Shown piece by piece: positions 22,127 through 22,413 of a stretch of DNA of 22,413 nt. The position numbers and the translations under genes are program-made. The notes beneath the pieces were generated by a model, which was given only the letters and a program-made list of their open reading frames with translations, was not told where the DNA came from and made no database searches. Source of the DNA: Dehalococcoidia bacterium (GTDB taxonomy: Bacteria; Chloroflexota; Dehalococcoidia; E44-bin15); NCBI GenBank assembly GCA_030638665.1, contig DAOWEF010000041.1, positions 1 through 22,413 on the forward strand, written 5' to 3'. How positions within the stretch are numbered: the first letter of the stretch is position 1; each line of letters starts with the position of its first letter.

Positions 22127-22413
22127 GCTCCCTTTTTCACACAAAACAGTGTAGAGCCTTTTCATACTATTTAATACGTTTTACAAGTCGGAATCTGTAT
22201 TCATGGGGCATATCAGGGTGATCTCTTCTGACGTAACGCAGTGTTGGAAAGAAGAGAGAAGGGCTTTCAACACAGGCCTGATGATGTAGCATCTCTTCTA
22301 ATGCAACGACTACAAAGAGCAAAAGGGTAAAAATATGGCATGGAGGGGTTTTAAACGTTGGCGTGATGCCACTAGCGCCTCTTTTTTAGCTCGGCAAATG
22401 TAGAGGGCGAAAA
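22127..22413. other. Right-edge non-coding region with short repeats
   Basis: No convincing gene is seen. It holds an imperfect direct repeat (ATCTCTTCT-A-G-AACG at 22221-22238 and 22291-22308) and, between the copies, an inverted repeat 22241-22273. A 22-codon open frame (22335-22403, MAWRGFKRWRD...) has no good ribosome site and is probably chance. A T-run at 22382-22387 follows a weak GGCG/CGCC stem. Confidence 0.4.
22241..22273. repeat. Inverted repeat able to form a hairpin
   Basis: GTGTTGGAAAG (22241-22251) pairs with CTTTCAACAC (22264-22273) leaving one bulged base and a purine-rich 12-base loop. It is flanked by the imperfect direct repeats at 22221 and 22291. No T-run follows directly. 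Confidence 0.4.

Noticed and set aside
22335..22403. 22-codon open frame starting MAWRGFKRWRD
   Set aside because: No convincing Shine-Dalgarno and very short; a chance frame is likely.

Overview
The window looks like bacterial chromosome from a Chloroflexota lineage, most likely an uncultured Dehalococcoidia-type organism. That assignment is an inference from the housekeeping gene set, GTG/TTG starts, moderate-to-high GC content, acyl-CoA genes and short GTCATTGCGA-type palindromic repeats; there is no rRNA or other decisive marker. Nearly all the sequence is ordinary, dense core-genome coding. I see no CRISPR array, tRNA, rRNA, transposase or prophage.

Layout. 1-563 (-): most of an ExoD-family membrane protein, running off the left edge. 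564-1300: loosely packed, with a twice-frameshifted small membrane-protein pseudogene (804-1001) and a palindromic repeat interrupted by a GC-rich unit. 1301-1807 (+): a small two-helix membrane protein with an NHALEHAT motif. 2012-5393 (+): aspS, carrying residues typical of non-discriminating AspRS, then an orphan peptide-type solute-binding lipoprotein. 5394-5606: a second copy of the GC-rich repeat unit and the tig promoter. 5607-8426 (+): tig, clpP and an enoyl-CoA hydratase, closely spaced. 8439-9335 (-): a convergent 3-hydroxyacyl-CoA dehydrogenase with its own promoter and two palindromic candidate operator sites. 9440-9511 (+): the fossil 3' end of a second enoyl-CoA hydratase gene.

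9513-20624 (-) is one 12-gene run transcribed right to left: dprA, topA, xerC/D-type recombinase, aroQ, pepQ-like peptidase, efp, xseA, xseB, PHP phosphoesterase, PurN-like formyltransferase, HAD hydrolase, PfkB kinase. Junctions are mostly 1-34 nt overlaps or gaps of 26 nt or less; the largest gap is 63 nt before efp. A good promoter precedes dprA and predicts an almost leaderless mRNA. The first genes handle DNA processing (DprA, TopA, Xer, Exo VII), while the last four form an uncharacterised cassette that could act on a common small metabolite. 20727-22064 (-): a B12-binding radical SAM protein with a strong promoter; the remaining 349 bases hold only short repeats and a hairpin.

The most informative points are the EF-P with Arg instead of Lys at its modification-loop tip, the AspRS His31/Gly83 pair, the fossil genes, the nested repeat architecture, the operator pair spaced 42 bp at the 3-hydroxyacyl-CoA dehydrogenase promoter, and the PfkB-HAD-formyltransferase-PHP cassette.
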